From the NCBI RefSeq assembly GCF_016907495.1, contig NZ_JAFBCC010000001.1, positions 2,666,001 through 2,730,000 on the forward strand: a stretch of DNA of 64,000 nt, written 5' to 3'. Position numbers and translations under genes: made by a program. This DNA comes from Arthrobacter tumbae (GTDB taxonomy: Bacteria; Actinomycetota; Actinomycetes; Actinomycetales; Micrococcaceae). Shown in pieces: positions 16,528 through 25,157 of this stretch (positions are counted from its first letter, which is position 1; the number at the start of each line of letters is the position of its first letter). The notes beneath the pieces were generated by a model. That model did not search any database and was not told the origin of the DNA. It saw only the letters and a list, made by a program, of their open reading frames with translations.

Positions 16528-16639
16528 GGCTGAGTCGCGACTGGCGTAACGTGGGCAACCACCAGGAAGCGGCATGCGCCGGCGCCCCGGTCAACAGGTA
16601 GCCTGACCTGTAGAACCCTCACCTCACCAGGAGCCTCCC

Positions 16640-17947
16640 GTGACTTCATCCTCTCCCTCTGCGACCCAGTCCCAGACCCAGTCCGTGACCAACGCACCGC
16701 TGTCCGAGGTTGACCCGGAAATCGCCGCGGTCCTCAACGATGAGCTGGCACGCCAGCGCGACACTCTTGAGATGATCGCCTCCGAGAACTTCGCGCCTCG
16801 ATCGGTGCTCGAAGCCCAGGGCTCGGTCCTGACCAACAAGTACGCGGAGGGCTACCCGGGCCGCCGCTACTACGGCGGCTGTGAGCATGTTGACGTCGCA
16901 GAGAGCCTCGCTATTGAGCGAGTCAAGGCACTCTTCGGCGCGGAGTTCGCCAACGTCCAGCCCCACTCGGGAGCCCAGGCCAACGCCGCCGCCCTCGCTG
17001 CAATGATCAAGCCGGGTGAGAAAATCATGGGCCTCTCACTGGCGCACGGCGGTCACCTGACCCACGGCATGAAGCTGAACTTCTCCGGCAAGCTCTATGA
17101 GGTCGCAGCGTACGGCGTCGAGAGCGACACGCACCGCCTCGATATGGAGCGCGTCCGTGAGCAGGCCCTGGCTGAGAAGCCCCAGGTCATCATTGCCGGC
17201 TGGTCAGCGTATCCCCGCCACCTCGATTTCGCGGCATTCCGGTCCATCGCCGATGAGGTCGGCGCCCTGCTCTGGACCGACATGGCCCACTTCGCAGGTC
17301 TCGTGGCGGCCGGCCTGCACCCGAGCCCCGTTCCCCACTCGGACGTGGTCACCTCCACCGTGCACAAGACCCTCTCCGGGCCGCGTTCAGGCGTGATCCT
17401 GGCCAAGCAGGAGTGGGCAAAGAAGCTGAACTCCAACGTCTTCCCTGGCCAGCAGGGCGGTCCGCTCATGCACGTCATCGCAGCCAAGGCTACGGCTTTC
17501 AAGATCGCAGGCACGGAGGAATTCAAGGAGCGCCAGGAGCGCGTCCTCGAGGGCGCCCGCATCATCGCCGAGCGGCTCATGGGCAGAGATGTCACCGAGC
17601 ACGGAGTGTCGGTCCTCACCGGCGGAACCGACGTGCACCTGGTCCTGGTCGACCTCCGCAACTCCGAGCTGGACGGTCAGCAGGCGGAGGACCTCCTTCA
17701 CTCAGTTGGCATCACGGTCAACCGCAACGCGGTCCCCAACGACCCGCGTCCGCCGATGGTTACCTCCGGCCTCCGCATCGGCACTCCGGCGCTGGCCACC
17801 CGCGGATTCGGCTCGACCGAGTTCACCGAGGTGGGCGAGATCATCGCCGCAGTGCTGAAGCCCGGTGCGGACATAGAGGCGCTGCGCGCACGCGTATCCC
17901 GCCTTGCTGCCGATTTCCCGCTCTACCCCGGACACGAGGAATGGTAG
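16640..17947 (+). CDS. glyA: serine hydroxymethyltransferase
   Basis: PLP enzyme of 435 aa converting serine and THF to glycine and 5,10-methylene-THF. An N-terminal block ([20 protein letters not shown]), [11 protein letters not shown] and the PLP-lysine motif [13 protein letters not shown] are all intact. Full length for the family, with a Ser/Gln/Thr-rich 18-residue N-terminal tail. The start GTG 16640 is preceded by AGGAG. It is followed without a gap by a small Cys-rich gene and folD, so the three form one operon in one-carbon metabolism. Confidence 0.96.
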   Translation: MTSSSPSATQSQTQSVTNAPLSEVDPEIAAVLNDELARQRDTLEMIASENFAPRSVLEAQGSVLTNKYAEGYPGRRYYGGCEHVDVAESLAIERVKALFGAEFANVQPHSGAQANAAALAAMIKPGEKIMGLSLAHGGHLTHGMKLNFSGKLYEVAAYGVESDTHRLDMERVREQALAEKPQVIIAGWSAYPRHLDFAAFRSIADEVGALLWTDMAHFAGLVAAGLHPSPVPHSDVVTSTVHKTLSGPRSGVILAKQEWAKKLNSNVFPGQQGGPLMHVIAAKATAFKIAGTEEFKERQERVLEGARIIAERLMGRDVTEHGVSVLTGGTDVHLVLVDLRNSELDGQQAEDLLHSVGITVNRNAVPNDPRPPMVTSGLRIGTPALATRGFGSTEFTEVGEIIAAVLKPGADIEALRARVSRLAADFPLYPGHEEW

Positions 17948-18105
17948 AAGACCTCCCGCCGGGTGCGTTGGAGTCGGCAGCGGCCCGCTCGGGCGAGTTC
18001 GAGATTCCCACTGAGGAATGCTGTTTCACAGGGTGCTGTGAGCGTGGGAAGGCGTACCTGCTCGAGGAGTTGGACAGGGAACAGCTCAACAAAGGAGCGG
18101 CGTAG
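17941..18105 (+). CDS. Cys-rich small protein between glyA and folD
   Basis: Protein of 54 aa whose ATG overlaps the glyA stop by 7 nt and whose stop abuts the folD ATG, so it is translationally coupled to both. Its core, [16 protein letters not shown] followed by a [11 protein letters not shown] helix, has four Cys in CCxxGCC. It resembles the small oxidoreductase-like motif (ECCxxGCxxC followed by a helix) but lacks that family's final Cys. A metal or redox role is only inferred. Codon usage and tight packing support a real gene. Confidence 0.7.
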   Translation: MVEDLPPGALESAAARSGEFEIPTEECCFTGCCERGKAYLLEELDREQLNKGAA

Positions 18106-18987
18106 ATGAGCGCACAGATTCTTGACGGTAAGGCAACAGCGGCCGCAATCCGCAGCGAACTCACAGAACGGGTCGCCGCTCTGAAGCGCCAGGGCATCAC
18201 GCCCGGACTGGGTACGGTGCTGGTCGGCGATGACCCCGGGAGTCGGTCCTACGTGGCCGGGAAGCACCGCGACTGCGAGCAGGTGGGCATTAACTCGATC
18301 CGCCGTGACCTTCCGGGGGACATCAGTCAGGAGGACCTCGAAAAGGTCATCGATGAACTGAACGACGACGACGCCACCACCGGCTACATCGTCCAGTTGC
18401 CTCTCCCCGCCCACATCGACGCGCACGCCATCCTTGAGCGGATGGCGCCGGGCAAGGACGCCGACGGGCTGCACCCGACCAACCTCGGAAAGCTCGTCCT
18501 CAATGTCAACGGCCCCATGGACTCGCCGCTGCCCTGTACTCCGCATGGCATCGTCGAGCTGCTGCTGCGCCATGGCATCGAGCTCAAGGGCAAGAACGTG
18601 CTCGTCGTGGGACGTGGCGTGACGGTGGGCAGGCCGCTTGGCCTGCTGCTCACGCGGCGGGCAATTAACGCGACCGTCACGCTGGCGCACACCGGCACGG
18701 TGGACCTGCCGAGGCACCTCGGCGAGGCCGACGTCGTCGTAGCGGCTGCAGGTCTGCCCGGCATGATCACCGCTGAGCATCTGTTGCCGGGCGCCATCGT
18801 CCTGGACGTCGGGGTCACCCGGGTGACAGATCCTGAAACCGGCAAGGCCACCCTGCGGGGCGATGTCGCGAAGGAGGCGGCCGACGTCGCCGGTTGGCTT
18901 TCGCCCAATCCCGGGGGAGTAGGGCCCATGACGCGGGCCATGCTCCTGGCCAACGTGGTTGAGGCCGCGGAGCGCCAGACAGGTTGA
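18106..18987 (+). CDS. folD: methylene-THF dehydrogenase / methenyl-THF cyclohydrolase
   Basis: Bifunctional cytosolic enzyme of 293 aa oxidising 5,10-methylene-THF (made by GlyA) with NADP and hydrolysing it to 10-formyl-THF, the PurU substrate. Motifs seen: [17 protein letters not shown] with the catalytic Lys, [36 protein letters not shown] for nucleotide binding and [20 protein letters not shown] 18106 directly follows the TAG of the small Cys-rich gene. Confidence 0.96.
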   Translation: MSAQILDGKATAAAIRSELTERVAALKRQGITPGLGTVLVGDDPGSRSYVAGKHRDCEQVGINSIRRDLPGDISQEDLEKVIDELNDDDATTGYIVQLPLPAHIDAHAILERMAPGKDADGLHPTNLGKLVLNVNGPMDSPLPCTPHGIVELLLRHGIELKGKNVLVVGRGVTVGRPLGLLLTRRAINATVTLAHTGTVDLPRHLGEADVVVAAAGLPGMITAEHLLPGAIVLDVGVTRVTDPETGKATLRGDVAKEAADVAGWLSPNPGGVGPMTRAMLLANVVEAAERQTG

Positions 18988-19015
18988 TGAGGACGGGAAG
19001 TGTCCTCGACACGCA

Positions 19016-19037
19016 CTGATTGTCTTTTACCAATCAG
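19016..19037 (+). promoter_or_regulatory. inverted repeat operator upstream of the ABC exporter
   Basis: Perfect 7-bp arms CTGATTG / CAATCAG separated by 8 nt, overlapping the -35 element at 19026-19031. This is a typical dyad for a dimeric repressor. No regulator gene lies next to it. It could also serve as a weak folD terminator. Confidence 0.45.
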
Positions 19038-19053
19038 ACAGTTCCTCTAGGCT
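19026..19053 (+). promoter_or_regulatory. promoter of the ABC exporter, leaderless start
   Basis: TTTACC (19026-19031), a 16-nt spacer, TAGGCT (19048-19053), then 6 nt to GTG 19060. Confidence 0.5.
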
Positions 19054-19059
19054 GTTCTG

Positions 19060-20001
19060 GTGCCCGAGCAAACTATCCCGAACTACGTCATCTCTGCTGA
19101 CCGGCTGACCAAGCACTACGGTGATTTCGCCGCTGTCGACGGCATCTCCTTTGACGTGCCGGCGGGCGAGTCCTTCGGCCTGCTCGGTCCCAACGGCGCC
19201 GGCAAGTCGACCACCATGAAGATGATCGGCGGTGTCTCGCAGCGCACCTCCGGGAAACTGACCATCATGGGGCTGGACCCTGAGCAGCATGGTCCGGAGG
19301 TTCGGGCACACCTCGGCGTCGTGCCGCAGCAGGACAACCTGGACGAGGAGCTGCGCGTACGGGACAACCTTTTGGTCTACGGGCGCTACTTCGGGCTGCC
19401 GATGAGCTACCTCAAGCCGAAAGCGGACGAGCTGCTCGAATTCGCCCAGCTCACCGACAAGGCGAAGGCAAAGGTTGACTCGCTGTCCGGCGGTATGAAG
19501 CGGCGCCTGACCATCGCGCGCTCGCTCATCAACGAGCCGAAGATCCTCCTTCTCGACGAGCCCACTACCGGACTCGATCCGCAGGCCCGGCACATCCTCT
19601 GGGACCGGCTGTTCCGTCTGAAGGAGTCCGGCGTTACCCTGATCCTCACGACCCACTACATGGATGAGGCGGAACAGCTCTGTGACCGTCTGGTCGTCGT
19701 CGACAAGGGGCAGATCATGGCTGAGGGTTCTCCCGCCACGCTCATCCGCGAGCACTCCACCCGCGAGGTGCTCGAGCTCCGCTTCGGGTCCGAAAGGAAC
19801 ACAACGGTGGCCGCGGATCTGGCCGGCATCGGTGACCGGCTCGAGTCCCTGCCGGACCGCGTTCTGATCTACACGCACGACGGCGAGTCCGCCCTTGAAC
19901 AGGTCACCGCCCGCGGTCTCCACCCCATCACCTCCCTTGTGCGCCGGTCATCTTTGGAGGACGTCTTCCTGCGCCTGACCGGGAGGAGCCTCGTTGACTA
20001 G
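19060..20001 (+). CDS. ABC exporter ATPase, NodI/DrrA-like
   Basis: Cytosolic ATPase of 313 aa. Walker A GPNGAGKSTT (around residue 45), SLSGGMKRRLTIARSL signature and LLLDEPTTGLDP Walker B are followed by a C-terminal regulatory part (about 225-313) as in daunorubicin-resistance or lipo-oligosaccharide export ATPases. It energises the two ABC-2 permeases encoded downstream, overlapping by 8 nt. The substrate is unknown: drug, lipid or glycolipid are possible. Start GTG 19060 appears leaderless. Confidence 0.9.
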   Translation: MPEQTIPNYVISADRLTKHYGDFAAVDGISFDVPAGESFGLLGPNGAGKSTTMKMIGGVSQRTSGKLTIMGLDPEQHGPEVRAHLGVVPQQDNLDEELRVRDNLLVYGRYFGLPMSYLKPKADELLEFAQLTDKAKAKVDSLSGGMKRRLTIARSLINEPKILLLDEPTTGLDPQARHILWDRLFRLKESGVTLILTTHYMDEAEQLCDRLVVVDKGQIMAEGSPATLIREHSTREVLELRFGSERNTTVAADLAGIGDRLESLPDRVLIYTHDGESALEQVTARGLHPITSLVRRSSLEDVFLRLTGRSLVD

Positions 20002-20842
20002 CCAGCAGACCGGCAGTGCCCTCGCCGCCCATTCCCCGATGGTCGCAGCGCAGCGGGCCCGGAAGTTCGGCTCCTGGTATTACGCCGAGCACGCCCTCAA
20101 GGTGATGAACGGCTACCGCTGGACCCTGCTCGCCTACAGCGTCGGCAACCCTGTGATGTACCTCTTCGCCATGGGGGTCGGGCTCGCCACGCTGGTGGAC
20201 AGCAACAGCGCCGAGAGCGCTTTCGGCGGTGTCAACTACCTCGCCTTCATTGCGCCGGCGCTCCTCTCCTCGGCAACGATCATGACGGCCGCCACGGAGT
20301 TCACCTACCCCGTCATGGACGGCTTCAAATGGCGGCGCGTCTACTACGGTCCGCATGCCTCGCCGCTGGCCGTGCATCAGATCGTCAACGGCTACATCAT
20401 CGCGATCTCCCTGCGACTCTTCCTGATGTCGGCCATCTACTTCGCGATCGTTGCCGCCTTCGGGGCATCGCCATCTGCGTGGGGTTCGGTGTCAATCGTT
20501 GTCGCGGTGGTGTGCGGGCTTTCGTTCGGGCTCCCGCTCATGGCGTACTCCGCAAGCGTCACCGAGGACAAGGGGCAGTTCGCCCTGGTCATGCGCTTCA
20601 TCGTGACGCCGCTGTTCCTGTTCTCCGGAACATTCTTCCCGCTCGAGACGCTGCCCATCTTCCTGCGCTGGATCGGCTGGATCTCCCCGCTGTGGCACGG
20701 TACGGAACTGGGACGGGTGCTGACCTACGGGTATGACGAGCCGCTCTGGCTCTCGGCCATCCACATCCTCTACCTGGTGGGGCTGGCACTGCTCGGCTGG
20801 GTCCTTGCCCGCCGTATGTACGAACGGAGGCTGGGCAAGTGA
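19994..20842 (+). CDS. ABC-2 type exporter permease (NodJ-like), first copy
   Basis: Permease of 282 aa with a cytosolic N-terminus (about 50 residues) and six hydrophobic segments (GNPVMYLFAMGVGLATLV near residue 50, LFLFSGTFFPLETLPIFLRW near 195). The latter, FSGTFFPLxxLP, is characteristic of the NodJ/DrrB group. It overlaps the ATPase gene before it and the second permease after it by 4 nt, so the three are one transcription unit and likely a heterodimeric channel. Confidence 0.88.
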   Translation: MTSQQTGSALAAHSPMVAAQRARKFGSWYYAEHALKVMNGYRWTLLAYSVGNPVMYLFAMGVGLATLVDSNSAESAFGGVNYLAFIAPALLSSATIMTAATEFTYPVMDGFKWRRVYYGPHASPLAVHQIVNGYIIAISLRLFLMSAIYFAIVAAFGASPSAWGSVSIVVAVVCGLSFGLPLMAYSASVTEDKGQFALVMRFIVTPLFLFSGTFFPLETLPIFLRWIGWISPLWHGTELGRVLTYGYDEPLWLSAIHILYLVGLALLGWVLARRMYERRLGK

Positions 20843-21672
20843 GCAGGGTGCTGACCGAACAGGACTACCGGGTGCAGGTCAGGGACCGCCCTTTCAGCGC
20901 GCTCTATGCACGCAATGCCAAAGCGGTGATTGCCCGCGGCCTGATGGCAACGAAGAGCAGCAACTGGCTGATCATGGTGTCCGGGTTCTTCGAGCCGGTG
21001 CTCTACCTCATCTCCATGGGAGTGGGCCTGGGCGCACTGGTGGGCACCGTCGTCGGACCGGGTGGCGAGGAGATCAGTTACGCAGCCTATATAGCGCCGG
21101 CGCTCCTCGCGGTGTCGGCAATGAACGGCGCGGTGTATGACTCCACCTGGAACGTGTTCTTCAAAATGAATTTCGCGAAGCTGTACCAGGGCATGCTGTA
21201 CACCTCGCTGGGGCCGCTGGATGTTGCCATCGGCGAGATCTTCCTCGCGCTTTTGCGGGGCGCCCTGTACGCCACGGGCTTCACGGCGGTCATGGGCCTG
21301 ATGGGTCTGATCACCACGCCGTGGGCCCTGCTGATGGTTCCTGCTTCGGTGCTGATTGCTTTTGGCTTCGCCTCGTTCGGCATGGGTATCACCAGCTACA
21401 TGAAGACCTTCCAGCAGATGGACTGGATCAACTTCGTGATGCTGCCCATGTTCCTGTTTTCGGCGACGTTCTACCCGTTGAGCGTGTACCCCCAGGGCAT
21501 ACAGTGGTTCATCCAGGCTCTTCCGCTCTGGCACGGCGTTGAACTGCTCCGACAACTCAGCATCGGGATCTTCACAACTGCAACGGCGATTCACGTCACC
21601 TACTACCTGGTGATGATCCTGGTCGGGATGGTCCTGACCACCACGCGCCTCCGGAAGCTGTTCCTGAAGTAG
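20839..21672 (+). CDS. ABC-2 type exporter permease (NodJ-like), second copy
   Basis: Permease of 277 aa, a paralogue of the preceding gene with the same layout: EPVLYLISMGVGLGALVG early, then MFLFSATFYPLSVYP late. GTG 20839 overlaps the preceding stop (GTGA). Together with the ATPase it forms an asymmetric exporter with two different membrane subunits. Confidence 0.88.
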   Translation: MSRVLTEQDYRVQVRDRPFSALYARNAKAVIARGLMATKSSNWLIMVSGFFEPVLYLISMGVGLGALVGTVVGPGGEEISYAAYIAPALLAVSAMNGAVYDSTWNVFFKMNFAKLYQGMLYTSLGPLDVAIGEIFLALLRGALYATGFTAVMGLMGLITTPWALLMVPASVLIAFGFASFGMGITSYMKTFQQMDWINFVMLPMFLFSATFYPLSVYPQGIQWFIQALPLWHGVELLRQLSIGIFTTATAIHVTYYLVMILVGMVLTTTRLRKLFLK

Positions 21673-21729
21673 GAACGGGCAAGGACAGAAGATGTCCGCA
21701 ATTGCCTACCGTCGGGGCTGGGGACGGCA

Positions 21730-21735
21730 GATACT
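21730..21735 (+). promoter_or_regulatory. -10 box, leaderless start for the VOC gene
   Basis: GATACT, then 6 nt (GGAACC), then ATG 21742. No clear -35 is seen. Confidence 0.35.
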
Positions 21736-21741
21736 GGAACC

Positions 21742-22101
21742 ATGATTGGGAAATGGCACGCAACCGTCTTCGACTGCTCAAACACGGACCAGCTGGCGTC
21801 CTTCTATGAGGACCTGCTGGGCATGATCCGCGTCCAGCATGATGACAACGGGTGGATCACCATCGGTGATGCCCCGGATCGTCCGGCTCTGGCTTTCCAG
21901 CAGGTCGAGGGGTATATGCCGCCGAGGTGGCCGGGTCAGGAGATCCCGCAGCAGGTGCATCTCGATATCCGGGTGGAAGACCTCGACGTGGCGGAGCAGA
22001 AGGTGCTCGCACTGGGTGCTACCAGTCTGGAGTCGGGGACGGGGACCTACCGGGTCTATCTGGACCCGGCAGGGCACCCGTTCTGCCTTGTCAGCTGGTG
22101 A
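21742..22101 (+). CDS. VOC (glyoxalase-like) superfamily protein
   Basis: Protein of 119 aa made of two beta-alpha-beta-beta-beta modules: residues 1-55 (IGKWHATVFDCSNTDQLASF, EDLLGM) and 70-119 (QVHLDIRVEDLDVAEQKVLA, YRVYLDPAGHPFCLV). The family uses a His/Glu metal site. H6, H73 and the C-terminal region are candidates. Roles range from lyase to antibiotic binding, so function is open. Monocistronic. Confidence 0.82.
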   Translation: MIGKWHATVFDCSNTDQLASFYEDLLGMIRVQHDDNGWITIGDAPDRPALAFQQVEGYMPPRWPGQEIPQQVHLDIRVEDLDVAEQKVLALGATSLESGTGTYRVYLDPAGHPFCLVSW

Positions 22102-22130
22102 AAACGTTACCGGTCGGCCGGCAGGAACCC

Positions 22131-22811
22131 TTAGGTGACCAGTTCGGCGTACACGACGTAGTTGTCGTCGAATTCGCCGGTGGCCGGGTCATAGCCGTCG
22201 CAGGTGATGAGCCGTAGCTCGGCGCCCTCGGTGTTCCCGTACACCTTCTGGGTGGGGAACTCGTCCTTTGGGTACTGTTCGCCTTTGGTAACGGCAAAGG
22301 TCGCGGTGGACCCATCTTCGCGCGTGACCTCGATGAGGTCGCCGGCCTTCAGTGCCCTGAGGTCGGCAAAGACGCCAGGTCCGCCGCCGGTGGCGTTCAC
22401 GTGTCCCAGCAGTACGGAGGGTCCGCGTTCGCCGGGAGTGGGGGACTGGTTGTACCAGCTGGCCGGTGCGCCCGGTCCGTCCGGTGGTACCTCCAGGGAG
22501 CCGTTCTCCCGCAGCCCAAGCGAGAGCAAATCGGAACCTGCTTCGATGGTGGGGATCGAGAAGGAGACGGGTGCAGAAGCTTCAAGCGTTGGCGGAAGAG
22601 CGGGTGCCTGGGACGGTTCCGCTGAGGGGGAGGCTTCGGCGCTGGCGGAAGCAGATGGTGCCGCCGGCGCTGAGGTAGCAGGCGCCGTCGTCGTCGTTGG
22701 GACCTGAGCACCCTCGCTGCCGGTGCCTGTGCCGCAGCCGGTGAGGATCAAAAGGGCGGCCGCCGCAGAAACTGCAAAGCTTCTGCGGCGGCCGGAGTTG
22801 GAGCTGATCAT
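22131..22811 (-). CDS. class F sortase with lipoprotein signal
   Basis: Protein of 226 aa. The N-terminus carries a lipobox (LILTGC, Cys26) and a 50-residue Thr/Ala/Ser/Pro linker, followed by a sortase domain (about 80-226). LGHVNA supplies the catalytic His137 and LITCDG the catalytic Cys204. No Arg follows the Cys, where other sortase classes place their third active-site residue. Sortases join LPxTG-type substrates to the wall. The gene follows a CHRD-domain protein with a sorting-signal-like tail by 17 nt, so that protein is the probable client. Lipid anchoring instead of a transmembrane helix is unusual. Confidence 0.85.
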   Translation of the reverse strand: MISSNSGRRRSFAVSAAAALLILTGCGTGTGSEGAQVPTTTTAPATSAPAAPSASASAEASPSAEPSQAPALPPTLEASAPVSFSIPTIEAGSDLLSLGLRENGSLEVPPDGPGAPASWYNQSPTPGERGPSVLLGHVNATGGGPGVFADLRALKAGDLIEVTREDGSTATFAVTKGEQYPKDEFPTQKVYGNTEGAELRLITCDGYDPATGEFDDNYVVYAELVT

Positions 22812-22828
22812 GAGATCAGATCAGTCCT

Positions 22829-23602
22829 TTACTTGGTGGTTGAGCGACGGACGGCGTAGGTGCCGCCGGCTGCTGCTGCCAGAACCAGGCCGCCGCCGAG
22901 GGCGATCATGCCCAGGTTGGAGCCGGACTCCTGTGCAACACCGGTGTCAGCGCCACCTTCAGGCATTGCGCCCATCTGGGAAGCAACCAGGGTTCCACAC
23001 AGAGCAGGCGAGGTTGCGCCCAAGGGAAGCGAAGGCTCGAGGTCGCTCGGAGCGTTGAAAGCTTCCTCGCTGCCCGTGGCCGTCGCCGGATCCAGACCGT
23101 GAACCACAACAACTGCGGTTCCGGCATCAAGAGCGTCCAGGGTTTCCTGGTTCATCTCGAAGGTGCGCTCGATCGTGTAGGTGCCACCCTGGCCACCCAG
23201 CGTCAGGTCAAGACCTGCAGCCGGGCTGGTGTCACCACTGGTGCTCAGCGTGGTCAGGATGCCGCCGTAGAAGGGAGCGCCATCGGTGGTGGAGAGGATG
23301 CCGTCGCCGTTTTCGTCACCATCAGGGGTGGGGCAAGTGCCCTGTGCGCCACCGTGGATGTGCTGAACGTGCGGGTACGGAGCGTCCATGAAGGTCTCGG
23401 CGAGACCGGACACCTGCAGGCTGACCGTTGCCTGCTTGTCATCGATGGTCACCGAGATGTTGCCGGTGCCGGTCGTGCCGTTGAGCTGGGTCAGCTGGGA
23501 CGTGTAGGTTCCATCGGCGTGGGCAGCCATGGCGGGTGTGCCGCCCATTGCCAGCAAACCCATAGCGAGGGTGGGGACTGCGAAAAGAGCTTTCTTGTTC
23601 AT
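22829..23602 (-). CDS. CHRD-domain surface protein with C-terminal anchor
   Basis: Exported protein of 257 aa. A signal peptide ends at about residue 27 (AMA-A). The central region matches the CHRD/chordin-like domain pattern (VSLQVSGLAE, PHVQHIHGG, GDTSPAAGLDLTLGG). The C-terminus holds EGGADTGV, a hydrophobic helix and RRSTTK, a degenerate sortase sorting signal. GGAGG precedes ATG 23602. It is first in a two-gene operon with the class F sortase. The function of CHRD domains in bacteria is unknown. An extracellular binding role is inferred. Confidence 0.82.
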   Translation of the reverse strand: MNKKALFAVPTLAMGLLAMGGTPAMAAHADGTYTSQLTQLNGTTGTGNISVTIDDKQATVSLQVSGLAETFMDAPYPHVQHIHGGAQGTCPTPDGDENGDGILSTTDGAPFYGGILTTLSTSGDTSPAAGLDLTLGGQGGTYTIERTFEMNQETLDALDAGTAVVVVHGLDPATATGSEEAFNAPSDLEPSLPLGATSPALCGTLVASQMGAMPEGGADTGVAQESGSNLGMIALGGGLVLAAAAGGTYAVRRSTTK

Positions 23603-23779
23603 GATTCCTCCATGGAGCGAATGGGACGCGCACCTTTTGGGGCACGCACATCCCTAGTTCGGCGTGGGTTGCATCACGGATGGGTGTGATCTGAATTATT
23701 TTTCTGCCCGGATGGTCAAGGCATGAGGACCGCCTTTTCGCCGGTGGTGGAAGCAGCCATGACCATGACGACGGTTTGC

Positions 23780-23785
23780 GACAAT
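23780..23785 (+). promoter_or_regulatory. -10 box, leaderless start for the small membrane protein
   Basis: GACAAT, 6 nt (GGAGGC), ATG 23792. CATGAC, 16 nt upstream, is a weak -35. Confidence 0.4.
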
Positions 23786-23791
23786 GGAGGC

Positions 23792-24283
23792 ATGCAACCA
23801 CTGGGAACTTCTGGAAAAACCGCGGGCAAGGGATTGAGTCTGCGCATGGGCGGCGTGGGGATGGCCATCATGTTGGTGGTGTTCCTGGTGGCGGTGGTCT
23901 TCGCGGCTAACGAGAACGACGTCGTCGGCTGGCTTGTGGTGATCATCTCCCTTGGGTGGCTGCTGGTTTTCAGCTTCGTGGTCTTCACGGTGCGCTCTGC
24001 CGCACGGAAGGCAAGCGCCCGGATCGACGAGTTCAACAGGGCCGCCGGCGGCGGCATGGGCGGCAGGGGCCCAACCGGAACCAGCTCCGCCATGCGGGAC
24101 CAGAAGCTGGATCACAGCTTCAAGATCGTCCAGGTCCAGGCACGCGTGATCCGTGATCATCTCGGCAAGGACCAGGGCATGGTTGACCGTGCGCTGGAAA
24201 CCATCGAGATCACCTCCCACAATGCCCGCAGCATGATGAAAAACGACGACGACGGCCCGGTCGAGGGCACTGTCGTCGACTAG
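23792..24283 (+). CDS. small membrane protein of unknown function
   Basis: Protein of 163 aa with two adjacent hydrophobic segments (about 20-40 and 45-65: GMAIMLVVFLVAVVFAA, GWLVVIISLGWLLVFSFVVF), then a basic stretch and a cytosolic helical tail (LDHSFKIVQVQARVIRDHLG) ending in Asp-rich sequence. I do not recognise a family. It sits 21 nt upstream of xth but has its own apparent promoter. The start at ATG 23792 is preferred to in-frame sites upstream because of the -10 box spacing. Confidence 0.7.
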   Translation: MQPLGTSGKTAGKGLSLRMGGVGMAIMLVVFLVAVVFAANENDVVGWLVVIISLGWLLVFSFVVFTVRSAARKASARIDEFNRAAGGGMGGRGPTGTSSAMRDQKLDHSFKIVQVQARVIRDHLGKDQGMVDRALETIEITSHNARSMMKNDDDGPVEGTVVD

Positions 24284-24291
24284 CGGCACGG

Positions 24292-24297
24292 TAAGGT
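24292..24297 (+). promoter_or_regulatory. -10 box, leaderless start for xth
   Basis: TAAGGT, 7 nt, GTG 24305. Confidence 0.4.
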
Positions 24298-24304
24298 TGA
24301 TCGG

Positions 24305-25156
24305 GTGAGTTCGGCACATTCCCTGATAAGCAGCAAGCACCCCGACGTCCTCCGTATCGCCACCGTGAACGTGAACGGAATCCGTGCAGCATACCGGCGG
24401 GGAATGCAGGAGTGGCTCGAGGACAGGGACATCGACATCCTGTGCCTGCAGGAGGTGCGTGCGCCGGACAAGGTGGTACGGGATCTCCTGGGCGATTCAT
24501 GGCACATCCTGCACGCTGAGGCCGCGGCCAAGGGCCGTGCCGGCGTCGCCGTAGCGTCCCGACTGGAGCCCACCGAAACCCGCGAGCACATTGGTGATGA
24601 GTACTTCGCCACCGCGGGCCGCTGGGTGGAAGCAGACTTCCAGCTGAACGGCAGCACGCTCAGCGTTGTCAGCGCCTACGTGCACTCGGGGGAGGCGGAT
24701 TCACCGCAGCAGCAGGACAAGTACCGGTTCCTCGACCTGATGTCTGAGCGCCTTGGCGAACTGCGCCGCACCCGGGACCACGCCCTGGTGGTTGGAGACC
24801 TCAACGTCGGGCACACCACCCGTGACATCCGTAACTGGAAGGGCAACCTGAAGAAGGCGGGGTTCCTTCCGGAGGAACGGGCCTACTTCGACCACTTCTT
24901 CAGCGATGCCGTGGGCTGGGTTGATGTTCACCGCGATCTCGCCGGGGACATGGACGGCCCCTACACCTGGTGGTCCTGGCGCGGCAAGGCCTTCGACAAC
25001 GACGCCGGTTGGCGCATCGACTACCACCTCGCTACCCCTGAGCTGGCAACAGCCGCCACCACCGCCGTCGTCGACCGCGCCCACTCCTGGGAAGCGCGAT
25101 TCTCGGATCACGCTCCGCTCGTCGTCGACTACAAGCTCTTACAACCCCGGGATTGA
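24305..25156 (+). CDS. xth: exodeoxyribonuclease III / AP endonuclease
   Basis: DNA repair enzyme of 283 aa (endonuclease/exonuclease/phosphatase fold) that incises abasic sites and trims 3' ends. Motifs: [21 protein letters not shown] with the metal-binding Glu, [23 protein letters not shown] and [10 protein letters not shown] with the catalytic Asp-His pair. GTG start at 24305. The stop is 1 nt from the trpS ATG, so trpS may be read through from the same promoter. Confidence 0.93.
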   Translation: MSSAHSLISSKHPDVLRIATVNVNGIRAAYRRGMQEWLEDRDIDILCLQEVRAPDKVVRDLLGDSWHILHAEAAAKGRAGVAVASRLEPTETREHIGDEYFATAGRWVEADFQLNGSTLSVVSAYVHSGEADSPQQQDKYRFLDLMSERLGELRRTRDHALVVGDLNVGHTTRDIRNWKGNLKKAGFLPEERAYFDHFFSDAVGWVDVHRDLAGDMDGPYTWWSWRGKAFDNDAGWRIDYHLATPELATAATTAVVDRAHSWEARFSDHAPLVVDYKLLQPRD

Positions 25157-25157
25157 T

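Noticed and set aside
16530..16639. Folate or glycine riboswitch in the glyA leader
   Set aside because: Only a small CAGGT/ACCTG hairpin is visible, and no conserved aptamer sequence could be recognised by eye.
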